A DNA stretch of 64,000 nucleotides from Bradyrhizobium sp. S69 (GCF_009766005.1 NZ_LMUK01000010.1:111138-175137); one strand, 5' to 3'. Counted from the stretch's first letter, positions 49,587 to 58,511 are shown. Translations and numbers: made by a program. The notes: a model not told the origin generated them from the sequence alone.

Positions 49587-50600
49587 ATGGATTGGGAGAA
49601 TGAGACGGGCAGCTTTGCCCTCGGCGATTTTGCCGTTGAAAAAGGCGGCGTGATCCGCGAGGCCCAACTCGCCTGGCAGCGCTTTGGCATGCTCAACGGC
49701 AAGCGCGACAATCTCATCCTCTACCCCTCGAGCTATTCCGCGCGTCTTGCGGATATGTCGTGGCTGGTCGGACCGCGGGGTATTCTCGATCCCACGCGCT
49801 GGTGCATCGTCGCCGTGGCCATGTTCTCGAACGGGGAATCGTCCGGCGCGGCGGAGACGCCGGATTATCCAGCACTTGTCACGGTTGCCGACAATGTCCG
49901 CGCCCAGCACCGTCTCGTCACCGAAATGCTCGGCGTGGATAAACTCGCCGCCGTTTATGGATTTTCGATGGGCGGCATGCAGGCCTACCATTGGGCGGCG
50001 CTCTATCCCGAAATGGTGGCACGCGCCTTCGTCGTCTGCGGCAGCGCCCGCACCGCCGATCACAACAAGGTTTTTCTGTCCGGCCTGTTGCGCACGCTCG
50101 AAGCCGCCCCCGAGCATCTCGGCAATGGCCGCTTTTCGAGCGAGCCGCTGCTGGCGCTCAGGGCTTTTGGCCACATCTATGCCGGCTGGGGCCTGAGCCA
50201 GGATTTCTACCGGGCCGGCCTCTACAAAAGCGCACTCGGCGCGCCCGATCTCGAAACCTTCGTCCGCATCAATTGGGCCGAGCGGTTTTCGCAGTGCCGC
50301 GCGGCGAACCTCTATGCGCAGGCGCACGCATGGTTTCACGGCGATATCAGCGACAACAGACTTTACAACGGCGATCTCACGCACGCGCTCCGATCCATCA
50401 AAGCGCGAATGTTGCTGATGCCGAGCGAAACGGATCTGTATTTCCGCGTTGCCGATAATGCGGCCGAGCTTCCTTATCTGGCAACCGGGACCCTGCGGCC
50501 GATCCCCAGCGTATGGGGTCATCGCGCGGGCAATCCGAGCGCCAATCCGGCAGATGCAGCCTTTCTCAGGGCGGGGGTCACGGATTTGCTGGCGGGATAA
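49587..50600 (+). CDS. Alpha/beta hydrolase of the homoserine O-acetyltransferase (MetX-like) group
   Basis: 337 residues. The nucleophile elbow is YGFSMGGMQAYHWA, the Asp is in LLMPSETDLYF and the His in IPSVWGHRAG, so the Ser-Asp-His triad is intact. The N-terminus (GSFALGDFAVEKGGVIREAQLAWQRFGMLNGKRDNLILYPSSY) resembles MetX, but the family holds many amide and ester hydrolases. As the last gene of the transporter-amidase operon it is more likely a hydrolase of the imported compound than a methionine enzyme; that is inference. AGGAGA lies 7 nt upstream of the ATG. Confidence 0.88.
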   Translation: MDWENETGSFALGDFAVEKGGVIREAQLAWQRFGMLNGKRDNLILYPSSYSARLADMSWLVGPRGILDPTRWCIVAVAMFSNGESSGAAETPDYPALVTVADNVRAQHRLVTEMLGVDKLAAVYGFSMGGMQAYHWAALYPEMVARAFVVCGSARTADHNKVFLSGLLRTLEAAPEHLGNGRFSSEPLLALRAFGHIYAGWGLSQDFYRAGLYKSALGAPDLETFVRINWAERFSQCRAANLYAQAHAWFHGDISDNRLYNGDLTHALRSIKARMLLMPSETDLYFRVADNAAELPYLATGTLRPIPSVWGHRAGNPSANPADAAFLRAGVTDLLAG

Positions 50601-50901
50601 AGCCCGATTCTGGGTCGATTCTTGGGGGCCCGTACCGCGCGCACGGCCCGTTCCTGACTTTGGCTCGCCCCCTGATCAAGCTCCCACCTGCGCCTTGCCA
50701 CGGGTCCGGGGAGCGGACGGCGACGCCGTACACCAAAAAACGCCGGCCGCAGCAGGCTTGCAGCGGGGGCCATCGGCAAGCTAGACCGTGCCTAGACCGA
50801 AGATAGAACATCCATTTCCCGCACCCACGGCTGAGGCGCGGGCTGGAACTCGGAAAAGCGAATAAAATCAGCCCCTTATTTTTTAGATAGAAGACAGACC
50901 C
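50601..50901. other. Intergenic region before ppiD
   Basis: About 300 bp. Short open frames on both strands look unconserved. The last 40 bp before ppiD are AT-rich (CCTTATTTTTTAGATAGAAG), the likely promoter zone, but without clear boxes. Confidence 0.5.
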
Positions 50902-52830
50902 ATGCTTCGAGGAATGCGGAAAGCCTCATCAAACTGGCTCGGCAAAACCATCATGGCCGTGGTGATGGGGGTCTTGATCATCAGTTTCGGAGTCTGGGGT
51001 ATTGCCGACATCTTCAGGGGATTCGGCCAATCGACTTTGGCCAAGGTCGGTCACACCGAGATTTCGGCCAATGAATTCCGCCAGCTCTATACCGATCGGC
51101 TGCAGCAGCTTGGCCGCCAATTCGGCCGTCCGCTGACGATGGAGCAGGCCCGCGCCTTTGGCCTCGACCGCCAGGTCCTGCAGCAGACCATCGCCGAGGC
51201 CGCCCTCGATGAGGAAGCGCGCCGTCTCGGGCTGGCGCAGTCCGACGACGAAACCCGGCGCATGATCTTCAGCGACCCCAATTTCAAGGGAGCCAACGGC
51301 GCCTTCGATCCCCAGCGTTTCGAGGCCGCGATCCGGCAATACGGCTACAGCGAGGCCCGTTATGTCGCCGATCAGCGCAAGGTCTCGCTGCGGCGCCAGA
51401 TCGCCGGCACGATTTCGGCGGGTCTGGCACCACCGAAACTGACGATCGACGCGCTCAGCAACTTCCAGAACGAACAGCGCTCGGTCGAATACGTCAAACT
51501 CGACGTCGCCCAGGCCGGAACCATCGATCCGCCTTCGCCGGAGACGCTGGCCGGTTACTTCGACGATCACAAGGTCCAGTTCCGCGCGCCCGAATATCGC
51601 AAGATCGCCTTTGTCGCGATCACCCCGGAAGACATCGGCAAATGGACCGAAGTCTCCGACGAGGACGCCAAGAAGCTGTACGACGTGCGCAAGGACAGCC
51701 TTGGCCGGCCGGAAAAGCGCGAGGTGTCGCAAATCGTATTTCCCAACGATGCGGAAGCCGCCGCGGCGCGCGCGCGTATCGCCTCGGGCCTGTCGTTCGA
51801 CGACCTCGCCAAGGAGCGCGGGTTGAAACCATCCGACGTCGAGCTGGGCCTGGTCTCGAAATCCGAGATCATCGATCCGGCGGTGGCGAATGCCGCTTTC
51901 ACCCAGCCGTCCGGCGATGTGAGCGAGCCGTTGGCGGGCAAATTCGGTGTCGCCTTGATCAAGATCGGCAAGATCGAGCCGGGCGCCGAAGTCCCCTTTG
52001 AAGCCGTAGCACCTGCCCTGAAAAAGGAAATCGCGACCGAGCGCGCGCGCAAATCGGTCGGCGCTCTCCGCGACAAGATGGAAGACGAACGCGGCGGCGG
52101 CGCCAGTGTGGTCGAGGCCGCCAAGAAGCTCGGACTGAACGCTGTCACCGTCGAAGCGGTCGACCGCTCCGGCCGCCGCCTCGACGGTCAGTTCGCGACC
52201 GACATTCCCAAGGGGCTCGATATCGTCACGCAGGCCTTCGGCAGCGACGTCGGCGTCGACAACGATCCGATTACCTTCAACGGCGGCTATGTCTGGTACG
52301 ACGTGCTCGGCATCATCCCGTCGCGCGAGCGCAATCTCGATGAGGTCAAGGACCAGGTCGAGGCGAAATGGCGTGACGACCAGATCACCAGCCGGCTGCG
52401 CGCCAAGGCCACCGACATGGTGCAAAAGCTCGATTCCGGCGCCAAGCTCGCCGACGAGGCCGCAACCGCCGGACTGAAAGTCGAGACTTCGGCGGGCTTC
52501 AGGCGCGAAGCCACCGTGCCCGGCGTTCCCGCCGGCCTGATCGCGGCGGCGTTTCGTACCGCGAAGGACGGCGCCGGCCAAACCCCCGGCGCGGCCAATA
52601 ACGAGTGGCTCGTGTTTCGCGTGACCGATGTCAGCGTGCCGCCGATCGACCTTGCGTCGGACGACATCAAGAAGATGAAGGAACAGCTTCAGCGCAGCGT
52701 CGAGGACGAACAGATCGCGCAATACGTCACCAAGCTCGAAGCCGACATCGGCACCACCATCAACGAAGCCGCCTTCGCCCAGGCAACCGGCGCGAGCAGC
52801 AGCGACAACAACAGCGACAGCAACAACTGA
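50902..52830 (+). CDS. ppiD: Periplasmic peptidyl-prolyl isomerase/chaperone (PpiD/SurA-like)
   Basis: 642 residues anchored by one N-terminal span (about residues 13-35, KTIMAVVMGVLIISFGVWGIADI). A SurA-type chaperone region (GHTEISANEFRQLYTDRLQQLGRQFGRPLT…) follows. Near residues 270-355 is a parvulin domain in degenerate form (KREVSQIVFPNDAEAAAARARIASGLSFDDLAKERGLKPSDVELGLVSKSEI), then a long C-terminal chaperone part. It assists outer-membrane and exported protein folding. The end is low-complexity Ser/Asn/Asp. It precedes trpD on the same strand, an arrangement I recall for this group. Confidence 0.92.
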   Translation: MLRGMRKASSNWLGKTIMAVVMGVLIISFGVWGIADIFRGFGQSTLAKVGHTEISANEFRQLYTDRLQQLGRQFGRPLTMEQARAFGLDRQVLQQTIAEAALDEEARRLGLAQSDDETRRMIFSDPNFKGANGAFDPQRFEAAIRQYGYSEARYVADQRKVSLRRQIAGTISAGLAPPKLTIDALSNFQNEQRSVEYVKLDVAQAGTIDPPSPETLAGYFDDHKVQFRAPEYRKIAFVAITPEDIGKWTEVSDEDAKKLYDVRKDSLGRPEKREVSQIVFPNDAEAAAARARIASGLSFDDLAKERGLKPSDVELGLVSKSEIIDPAVANAAFTQPSGDVSEPLAGKFGVALIKIGKIEPGAEVPFEAVAPALKKEIATERARKSVGALRDKMEDERGGGASVVEAAKKLGLNAVTVEAVDRSGRRLDGQFATDIPKGLDIVTQAFGSDVGVDNDPITFNGGYVWYDVLGIIPSRERNLDEVKDQVEAKWRDDQITSRLRAKATDMVQKLDSGAKLADEAATAGLKVETSAGFRREATVPGVPAGLIAAAFRTAKDGAGQTPGAANNEWLVFRVTDVSVPPIDLASDDIKKMKEQLQRSVEDEQIAQYVTKLEADIGTTINEAAFAQATGASSSDNNSDSNN

Positions 52831-52876
52831 GCCTGAATTGAAAATTCAAAGCGGCCCTCGCCCGATCCACAGTTGC

Positions 52877-52961
52877 CTCACCCCGAGGAGCGGCCTGTTG
52901 ACCGCGTCTCGAAGGATGGCGCATTGATGGTTCGAGACGGCGCAAAGGCGTCTCTTCACCG
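52877..52961. repeat. Degenerate 'CATCCTTCGAGGC' family repeat, copy 3
   Basis: Related to the other two copies by CACCCCGAGGAGCGGCC, GCGTCTCGAAGGATGGCGCA and its partner GGTTCGAGACGGCGCAAAGG, but shortened and with diverged ends. It lies between ppiD and trpD. Confidence 0.55.
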
Positions 52962-52989
52962 TGCGGTCCCTTTTTTCTGAAAGCTCGCG

Positions 52990-54003
52990 ATGGACGACTT
53001 TAAATCTATCATCGGAAAAGTCGCGACCGGTGCGACGCTGTCGCGCGATGAGGCGGCGTCCGCCTTCGACAGCATGATGTCCGGCGAGGCCACGCCCTCG
53101 CAGATGGGCGGACTGTTGATGGCGCTGCGCGTCCGCGGCGAGACCGTCGACGAGATCACCGGCGCGGTATCGGCCATGCGCGCCAAGATGCTGCGGGTCG
53201 AGGCGCCGGCCGACGCCGTCGACGTGGTCGGCACCGGCGGCGACGGTTCCGGCTCGGTCAATGTGTCGACCTGCGCCTCGTTCATCGTCGCGGGCACCGG
53301 CGTGCCGGTTGCCAAGCACGGCAATCGCGCACTGTCGTCGCGCTCGGGCGCCGCCGACGTGCTGTCCTCGCTCGGGGTCAAGATCGATATCACGCCTGAG
53401 CAGGTCGGCCATTGCGTCGCCAAGGCCGGGATCGGCTTCATGTTCGCGCCTACCCACCATCCCGCGACCAAGAATGTCGGCCCGACCCGGACCGAACTCG
53501 GAACCCGCACCATCTTCAATCTGCTGGGCCCGCTGTCCAATCCGGCCGGCGTCAGGCGGCAGATGGTCGGGGTGTTTTCCCGGCAATGGGTGCTGCCGCT
53601 GGCGCAAGTGCTGAAGAATCTCGGTGCCGAATCCGCCTGGGTGGTGCACGGCTCCGATGGCCTGGACGAAATCACCCTCACGGGGCCGACGTTTGTCGCC
53701 GCCCTCGAAAACGGCGAGATCCGCACCTTCGAGGTGACGCCGGAGCAAGCCGGCCTGCCACGCGCCAGCGGTGATGGCTTGAAGGGCGGCGACGCCGCCG
53801 CCAACGCGATCGCCCTGCAGAGCGTGCTTGACGGCAAGCCGAGCCCCTACCGCGATGTCGCGCTGCTCAACGCGGCGGCGGCGCTGATCGTGGCCGGCCG
53901 CGCCAAGGATCTGAAAGAAGGTGTGGGCCTTGGCACAAAATCGCTCGACAGCGGTGCGGCGGCAGCACGGCTGAAGCAACTGATCGCGGTCTCCAACGGC
54001 TGA
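52990..54003 (+). CDS. trpD: Anthranilate phosphoribosyltransferase
   Basis: 337 residues. The second step of tryptophan synthesis, joining anthranilate and PRPP. Visible: the PRPP motif [94 protein letters not shown], and the C-terminal [20 protein letters not shown]. It lies 16 bp upstream of trpC. The amidotransferase subunit genes trpE and trpG are not in the window. Confidence 0.97.
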   Translation: MDDFKSIIGKVATGATLSRDEAASAFDSMMSGEATPSQMGGLLMALRVRGETVDEITGAVSAMRAKMLRVEAPADAVDVVGTGGDGSGSVNVSTCASFIVAGTGVPVAKHGNRALSSRSGAADVLSSLGVKIDITPEQVGHCVAKAGIGFMFAPTHHPATKNVGPTRTELGTRTIFNLLGPLSNPAGVRRQMVGVFSRQWVLPLAQVLKNLGAESAWVVHGSDGLDEITLTGPTFVAALENGEIRTFEVTPEQAGLPRASGDGLKGGDAAANAIALQSVLDGKPSPYRDVALLNAAAALIVAGRAKDLKEGVGLGTKSLDSGAAAARLKQLIAVSNG

Positions 54004-54019
54004 TCCAAAGGGCCTTTCG

Positions 54020-54841
54020 ATGTCCGACATCCTGACCAAGATCGAGACTTACAAGCGAGAGGAAATCGCCGCCGCCAAGCGCGCGCACCCGCTCTCGAGC
54101 CTCGAAGCGCTGGCGAAATCCGCCCCCGCGCCACGCGGTTTCGTCGGTGCGATCCGCGGCAAGCTCGCCAGCGGCGACTACGCGCTGATCGCCGAAGTGA
54201 AAAAAGCCTCGCCCTCCAAGGGGCTGATTCGTGCCGATTTCGATCCGCCTGCCCTTGCCAGGGCCTATGAAGCCGGAGGCGCTGCCTGTCTGTCGGTGCT
54301 GACCGACACGCCGTCGTTCCAGGGCCATCTCGATTTCATGGTGGCGGCGCGCGCGGCGACCGCACTGCCGGTGCTGCGCAAGGATTTCATGTTCGACACC
54401 TATCAGGTGGTCGAGGCGAGAGCCCATGGCGCCGACTGCATCCTGATCATCATGGCGGCACTCGACGACGGCGCGGCCCGCGATATCGAGGACGCCGCGA
54501 TCACGTACGGCATGGACGTGCTGATCGAAATCCATGACCGCGGCGAACTCGATCGCGCCCTGAAACTTCGCTCGCCGATGATCGGCGTCAACAACCGCAA
54601 CTTGCGGACCTTCGAGACCACGCTGGCGACCAGCGAGGCGCTGGCGCCGCTGATCCCCGGCGACCGGCTGATGGTCGGCGAAAGCGGCATCTTCGCGGCC
54701 CCCGATCTCGCGCGGCTGGCGCGGGTCGGCGTGTCGACTTTCCTGGTCGGCGAAAGCCTGATGCGGCAGGCCGACGTCACCGCCGCGACCCGCGCTTTGC
54801 TGGCGCGCGCCGAGCCCATCAGTGCGACGGGGACGCGCTAG
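54020..54841 (+). CDS. trpC: Indole-3-glycerol phosphate synthase
   Basis: 273 residues, TIM barrel, monofunctional (no trpF fusion). Motifs: [102 protein letters not shown] and [33 protein letters not shown]. It closes the indole ring from CdRP. 3 bp separate it from moaC. Confidence 0.97.
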   Translation: MSDILTKIETYKREEIAAAKRAHPLSSLEALAKSAPAPRGFVGAIRGKLASGDYALIAEVKKASPSKGLIRADFDPPALARAYEAGGAACLSVLTDTPSFQGHLDFMVAARAATALPVLRKDFMFDTYQVVEARAHGADCILIIMAALDDGAARDIEDAAITYGMDVLIEIHDRGELDRALKLRSPMIGVNNRNLRTFETTLATSEALAPLIPGDRLMVGESGIFAAPDLARLARVGVSTFLVGESLMRQADVTAATRALLARAEPISATGTR

Positions 54842-54844
54842 ATC

Positions 54845-55378
54845 ATGCCACGCCAGTCTTCCAAAGAAACCGCCAAGAAAACCGTCAAGAAAACCTCGAA
54901 GCAAAAACCCGCCCTCACCCACATCGATACGTCAGGTGCGGCGCGGATGGTCGACGTCTCGGCCAAACCCGCGACCGAACGCCTCGCGATCGCCGAGGGC
55001 CGCGTCATCATGAGCGAGACGACGCTTGATCTCATCCTCAGTGGCAACGCCAAAAAAGGCGACGTGCTCGGCGCCGCGCGTATCGCCGGCATCATGGCGG
55101 CGAAGCGCACCTCGGACCTGATACCGTTGTGCCATCCGCTGGCGCTGTCCAAGGTCACGCTGGACATCACGGCGGACAAAAAGCTTGCGGGCTGCATCGT
55201 CCGCGCCACCGTCAAGGTCACCGGCCCGACCGGTGTCGAAATGGAAGCGCTGACGGCGGTGTCGGTCGCGTGCCTGACGATCTACGACATGATCAAGGCG
55301 GTTGAACGTGGCGTGCGCATCGAAGGCATTCACCTGCTCGAGAAAATAGGCGGCAAGTCCGGCCATTATCGCGCCTAA
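54845..55378 (+). CDS. moaC: Cyclic pyranopterin monophosphate synthase (molybdenum cofactor)
   Basis: 177 residues. Core motifs [71 protein letters not shown] are complete, so activity should be intact. The first 22 residues ([20 protein letters not shown]) are a Lys/Ser/Thr-rich extension, absent from the usual MoaC of about 160 residues. It is the last gene of the trpD-trpC-moaC group and is followed by a dispersed repeat, not by a moeA gene. Confidence 0.96.
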   Translation: MPRQSSKETAKKTVKKTSKQKPALTHIDTSGAARMVDVSAKPATERLAIAEGRVIMSETTLDLILSGNAKKGDVLGAARIAGIMAAKRTSDLIPLCHPLALSKVTLDITADKKLAGCIVRATVKVTGPTGVEMEALTAVSVACLTIYDMIKAVERGVRIEGIHLLEKIGGKSGHYRA

Positions 55379-55477
55379 GAGCGTTTTCGAGCCAACGGGT
55401 CGCGCGAATGCGCGCCCGATGACAGGCTCCGTGGGTACCGGCTCGCGTCAAGAAAACGCGTCAAAACAAGAAGCCAG
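55379..55477. repeat. Interrupted 'GCGTTTTC…AAAACGC' repeat, copy 3 (inverted)
   Basis: Its left end GAGCGTTTTCGAGC and right end CGCGTCAAGAAAACGCGTCA match the inverted form of the family. The centre, from CAACGGG to the end of GACAGGCTCC, is foreign: 55396-55430 is a 35-base exact inverted copy of 63152-63186, part of a different repeat family. Confidence 0.8.
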
Positions 55478-55504
55478 CCGCGAACGCACATTCACCTGCG
55501 ATGG

Positions 55505-55669
55505 CTATCTCAGCGAACTGTTGATCGAGCTGAACTTGGTGTTTAGCTTGGTGCCGAGTCCGTTAATGGTTGTAATAATTGCAAGCGCGATACCGGCTGC
55601 GATCAATCCATATTCGATTGCCGTTGCGCCGGATTCGTCGGCGAGAAAGTTTTTGAATACCCGTAGCAT
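55505..55669 (-). CDS. Flp/Fap family type IVb pilin
   Basis: 54 residues from the ATG with GAGGAAG 7 nt upstream. It has the short leader LRVFKNFLADESG and the pilin core ATAIEYGLIAAGIALAIITTINGLG, including the conserved Glu and Tyr after the processing site, followed by a hydrophilic tail KLNTKFSSINSSLR. Prepilin peptidase of the TadV/CpaA type would cleave after the Gly. No tad/cpa genes are near, so it is an orphan pilin gene, as often seen in Bradyrhizobium. A start 8 codons upstream is possible. Confidence 0.9.
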   Translation of the reverse strand: MLRVFKNFLADESGATAIEYGLIAAGIALAIITTINGLGTKLNTKFSSINSSLR

Positions 55670-55884
55670 CGCTGTGACTTCCTCGTTACGCATCGGAATC
55701 TATCGACCTATAACTCGCAAATAGCATGCCAGATCGACAACGTGCGTCGTCAATGGATTAGATAGTTAAGTTCTGATTGATCGGCCTCGATACGGAATTT
55801 AGTTCCGGGCATTCGTACCGCGCATCGGCAAATAATGCCGACATGGAACTTTGGAACCGAATAGATCTTGGAACCGAATGGAAC

Positions 55885-56481
55885 TTAGCCGACGTCGCGA
55901 TGGCGCGCGCGATAGGCTCTGGTCTTGATCCGGTTGCCGCACAGCGTTGACATGCACCAGCGCCGCGTCGACGGCTTTGAGCGGTCGAAGAACACCCGAC
56001 GGCATTCCTCGGCCGCACACATCTTCAGCCGATCGAGGGTTCCATTGATGGAACCGTTGTACAGCTCGGCGACAACGACGGACAAACCGGCCAGCGCATC
56101 TTCGCGCGAGGCCCGCAGCGTCAGCGCTTCACCGCCGCGCGCATCCGCGACCAGCGGAAAACTTTTCAGCGCGTCGTTGAGGCGACCGGCGACACGTCCG
56201 TTCTTGCGCCGCTCGATCGGATCGCATCCCAGATAATCGCGCAGCTCGGCGCGCAGCCGTAGTGCTGTGTCGAACATCGCCGGCGTGATCTTGCCCGCGC
56301 CCTGCGCCAGCAACCCCCGCCCGGCCAGCCAGCCAGCGAGTTCCGCCGGCTCCGTCAGTTCGTCGTCCTGCTGGTGCGGCACGCCGTGATGCGTGAAACG
56401 CCTGACATCGAGCGAATTGGCGAAATCATAGAGATTGGCCAATGGGTCCGGAACTTTAAATTTTCTCGAGAGTTTTGACAT
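55885..56481 (-). CDS. CGNR zinc finger / ABATE domain transcription factor
   Basis: 198 residues. The N-terminal part (DPLANLYDFANSLDVRRFTHHGVPHQQDDELTEPAELAGWLAGRGLL) is the ABATE stress-response domain. The C-terminus has the CGNR finger: MCAAEECRRVFFDRSKPSTRRWCMSTLCGNRIKTRAYRAR, with four Cys zinc ligands. This family regulates nearby transporters or oxidoreductases. It is divergent from an MFS gene with a pair of operator-like palindromes between them, the nearer one 4 bp before its ATG. No ribosome site is seen, so a leaderless message is possible. Confidence 0.88.
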   Translation of the reverse strand: MSKLSRKFKVPDPLANLYDFANSLDVRRFTHHGVPHQQDDELTEPAELAGWLAGRGLLAQGAGKITPAMFDTALRLRAELRDYLGCDPIERRKNGRVAGRLNDALKSFPLVADARGGEALTLRASREDALAGLSVVVAELYNGSINGTLDRLKMCAAEECRRVFFDRSKPSTRRWCMSTLCGNRIKTRAYRARHRDVG

Positions 56482-56485
56482 TTCG

Positions 56486-56550
56486 ACACCAGTAAAGCAT
56501 TTTTACTGGTGTCTCGCAATAGACACCGGTATAGTCATTTTACTGGCGTC
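56486..56550. promoter_or_regulatory. Two copies of an operator palindrome between the CGNR regulator and the MFS gene
   Basis: Copy 1 (56486-56512) has perfect 11-bp arms ACACCAGTAAA and TTTACTGGTGT with a 5-nt centre. Copy 2 (56522-56550) is imperfect: GACACCGGTATA and TTTACTGGCGTC. On the minus strand TTGCGA and TTTACT, 17 bp apart, form a promoter for the regulator across copy 1. A -10-like TATAGT lies inside copy 2 for the MFS gene. Confidence 0.75.
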
Positions 56551-56587
56551 GAACCGTCAATCCTGACAATCCAGAATGGAGGCCGTC

Positions 56588-57859
56588 ATGAGCAGCCACA
56601 CAACGACCGCTCCCCGCATCTTCCACGGCTGGCTGGTGGTCGCCGCGGCATTCGCGGTGACATTCGTCGGCTTCGGCAGCGCCTATACGTTCAGCGCGTT
56701 CGTCGAATCGCTGCAACGGGATTTCGGCGCCTCGCGCGGCTCGGTGTCGCTGGTGTTCTCGCTCGCAGGCTTTCTCTATTTCGGTCTCGGGATCGTCAGT
56801 GGTCCGCTGGCCGATCGCTTCGGCTCGCGCCGCCTCGCCGTCGCCGGCATGGTCATGACCGGCCTCGGCCTTGCCGCGGCCAGCCTGGCGCGCACCCTGT
56901 TCGAGGTCTATGCCGCCTATGGACTCGGCGTCGGCCTCGGTGTGGGCTGCGCCTATGTGCCCGCCATTGGCGCGGTGCAACGATGGTTCGTGCGCCGCCG
57001 CGGCTTTGCCTCCGGCCTCGCGGTCAGTGGAATAGGCATGGGCACGCTGGTAATGCCGCCGCTGGCATCGCTGTTGATCGAGACCCTCGGCTGGCGCGGC
57101 GCCTATCTGGTGCTTGGCGCCCTCGCCGCCATCGTCGGCGGCGGATTTGCGCTGCTGATTGAAAACGATCCCCGCGACCGCAACCTCGGCCCCGACGGCG
57201 ATCCGCCGCAAACGGGTCCGCAATCGACACGGCCGGAGGGCATGTCAGTCAACGAGGCCGTCCGCTCGCGCCGTTTCATCAGCCTGTACGCGGCCTGTCT
57301 GATCTGCGCGTTCGGCGTGTTCGTGCCGTTCGTCCATCTCGTGCCTTACGCGAGGGATCATGGCGTCGCGCCCTCCGCCGCCGTGCTGCTGCTCGGCGTG
57401 ATCGGGATCGGCAGCACCGCCGGGCGGTTCTTCCTGGGCGGCATCGCCGACCGGATGGGCCGGCAGCTTTCGCTGTTGCTGATGTTTGCCGGCATGGCGC
57501 TGGCATTGACGATCTGGGTGGTCTCGACCGATTTCTGGTCGCTCGCCGCGTTCGCGTTCGTCTACGGCATCTTCTACGGCGGATGGGTCGCGGTGCTTCC
57601 CGCCGTCGTGATGGATTATTTCGGCGGCCGCAATGTCAGCGGCCTGATCGGAATCCTCTACACCAGCGTGGCGTTCGGCACCCTGATCGGTCCGAGCGCG
57701 GCCGGCTTCGCCTTCGACGCCAGCCATAGTTATACGGTGCCGATCCTGGCCAGCGCCGGCGCCAACATCATCGCCCTCATGATCGTCGTGGCGACGTCGG
57801 ATCACGCGCCGTGGAACAAGGTTGCCGCTTCACAAGCGCGTAAGCTAGCCGGAACATAA
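56588..57859 (+). CDS. MFS transporter (monocarboxylate/OFA-type)
   Basis: 423 residues with twelve predicted spans. The N-terminus FHGWLVVAAAFAVTFVGFGSAYTFSAFVESLQRDFGASRGSVSLVFSLAGFLYFGLGIVSGPLADRFGSRR and VGCAYVPAIGAVQRWFVRRRGFASGLAVSGIGMGTLVMPPLAS are typical of the monocarboxylate/OFA subfamily. Start: the second ATG, with GGAGG 6 nt upstream, is preferred to an ATG four codons earlier. It is divergent from the CGNR regulator that probably controls it. The substrate is unknown. Confidence 0.92.
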   Translation: MSSHTTTAPRIFHGWLVVAAAFAVTFVGFGSAYTFSAFVESLQRDFGASRGSVSLVFSLAGFLYFGLGIVSGPLADRFGSRRLAVAGMVMTGLGLAAASLARTLFEVYAAYGLGVGLGVGCAYVPAIGAVQRWFVRRRGFASGLAVSGIGMGTLVMPPLASLLIETLGWRGAYLVLGALAAIVGGGFALLIENDPRDRNLGPDGDPPQTGPQSTRPEGMSVNEAVRSRRFISLYAACLICAFGVFVPFVHLVPYARDHGVAPSAAVLLLGVIGIGSTAGRFFLGGIADRMGRQLSLLLMFAGMALALTIWVVSTDFWSLAAFAFVYGIFYGGWVAVLPAVVMDYFGGRNVSGLIGILYTSVAFGTLIGPSAAGFAFDASHSYTVPILASAGANIIALMIVVATSDHAPWNKVAASQARKLAGT

Positions 57860-57908
57860 GATGTCGATGGCGCGTTGGATCGCTAACATTACACATGAGG
57901 AACTCACG

Positions 57909-58223
57909 ATGAAAATCACGACAATCGCTCTCGCGACAGTGTTGTCGCTGTCCAGCACATTTGCACTGGCCCAAGCCGGTGGCGCCGCCGGCGGCGGTGC
58001 CGCTGGTGCAAGTTCAGGCGCAGGCGGCTCATCCATGAGCGGCAGCGGCGCTGGAACCACGACGGGCGGCACCACGGGCACGGGAGCCGGCAACAGCGCA
58101 GGAGCAACCACCACGGCGCCCAACAACACCATGAGCCCGTCAGGGAACTCGCTCGGTCCGAATGCGTCGCCCAGCGGCTCAACACTAGGCCCGTCGGGTG
58201 CGGGTTCCGGCCACAGCCGATAA
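57909..58223 (+). CDS. Small secreted glycine-rich protein
   Basis: 104 residues. A clean signal peptide (MKITTIALATVLSLSSTFALAQA) is followed by a low-complexity Gly/Ala/Ser/Thr region (GGAAGGGAAGASSGAGGSSMSGSG) and a tail with short imperfect units (NSLGPNASPSGSTLGPSGAGSG). There is no Cys. Many rhizobial genomes hold such small secreted proteins; the role is unknown. GAGGA lies before the ATG and a strong terminator follows 33 bp after the stop. Confidence 0.8.
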   Translation: MKITTIALATVLSLSSTFALAQAGGAAGGGAAGASSGAGGSSMSGSGAGTTTGGTTGTGAGNSAGATTTAPNNTMSPSGNSLGPNASPSGSTLGPSGAGSGHSR

Positions 58224-58256
58224 ATCGAAACAATATCGGCCGAACTACATCGGATC

Positions 58257-58288
58257 AGAGCCCCGCGTTTCGTGGGGCTCTTTTTTTA
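58257..58288 (+). terminator. Rho-independent terminator of the Gly-rich protein gene
   Basis: Stem GAGCCCCGCG-ttt-CGTGGGGCTC (one G-U pair) followed by TTTTTTT. Confidence 0.88.
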
Positions 58289-58295
58289 GGTCGCA

Positions 58296-58339
58296 AGTTT
58301 ACTTGAGCAGTTTGCTTGATGAGTTTGCTTGATGAGTTA
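58296..58339. repeat. 13-bp tandem repeat
   Basis: Three head-to-tail units, AGTTTACTTGAGC, AGTTTGCTTGATG, AGTTTGCTTGATG, and a partial fourth AGTTA, directly behind the terminator. Confidence 0.7.
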
Positions 58340-58511
58340 GTTGGCGGCTCGAGGTGGTGGCATTCGGGCGGCCACACCCGTGCCGGTTAATCACCCATTA
58401 ACTCAACTTCCTAACGCGACTTCCACTCCGGCGCGGTAACCATGTGTGGGAAAGAGCGCGAAAACTGCCTCTAGCCCGAGCCTTGTCAGCGAGACTCTGG
58501 CGGCAACACCA

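Noticed and set aside
49587..50600. metX, homoserine O-acetyltransferase for methionine synthesis
   Set aside because: The fold and triad fit, but the operon context points to a catabolic hydrolase and the MetX-specific residues cannot be verified here.
50929..52722. 597-codon minus-strand frame over ppiD
   Set aside because: Mirror of the ppiD gene; composition is that of a reversed GC-rich gene.
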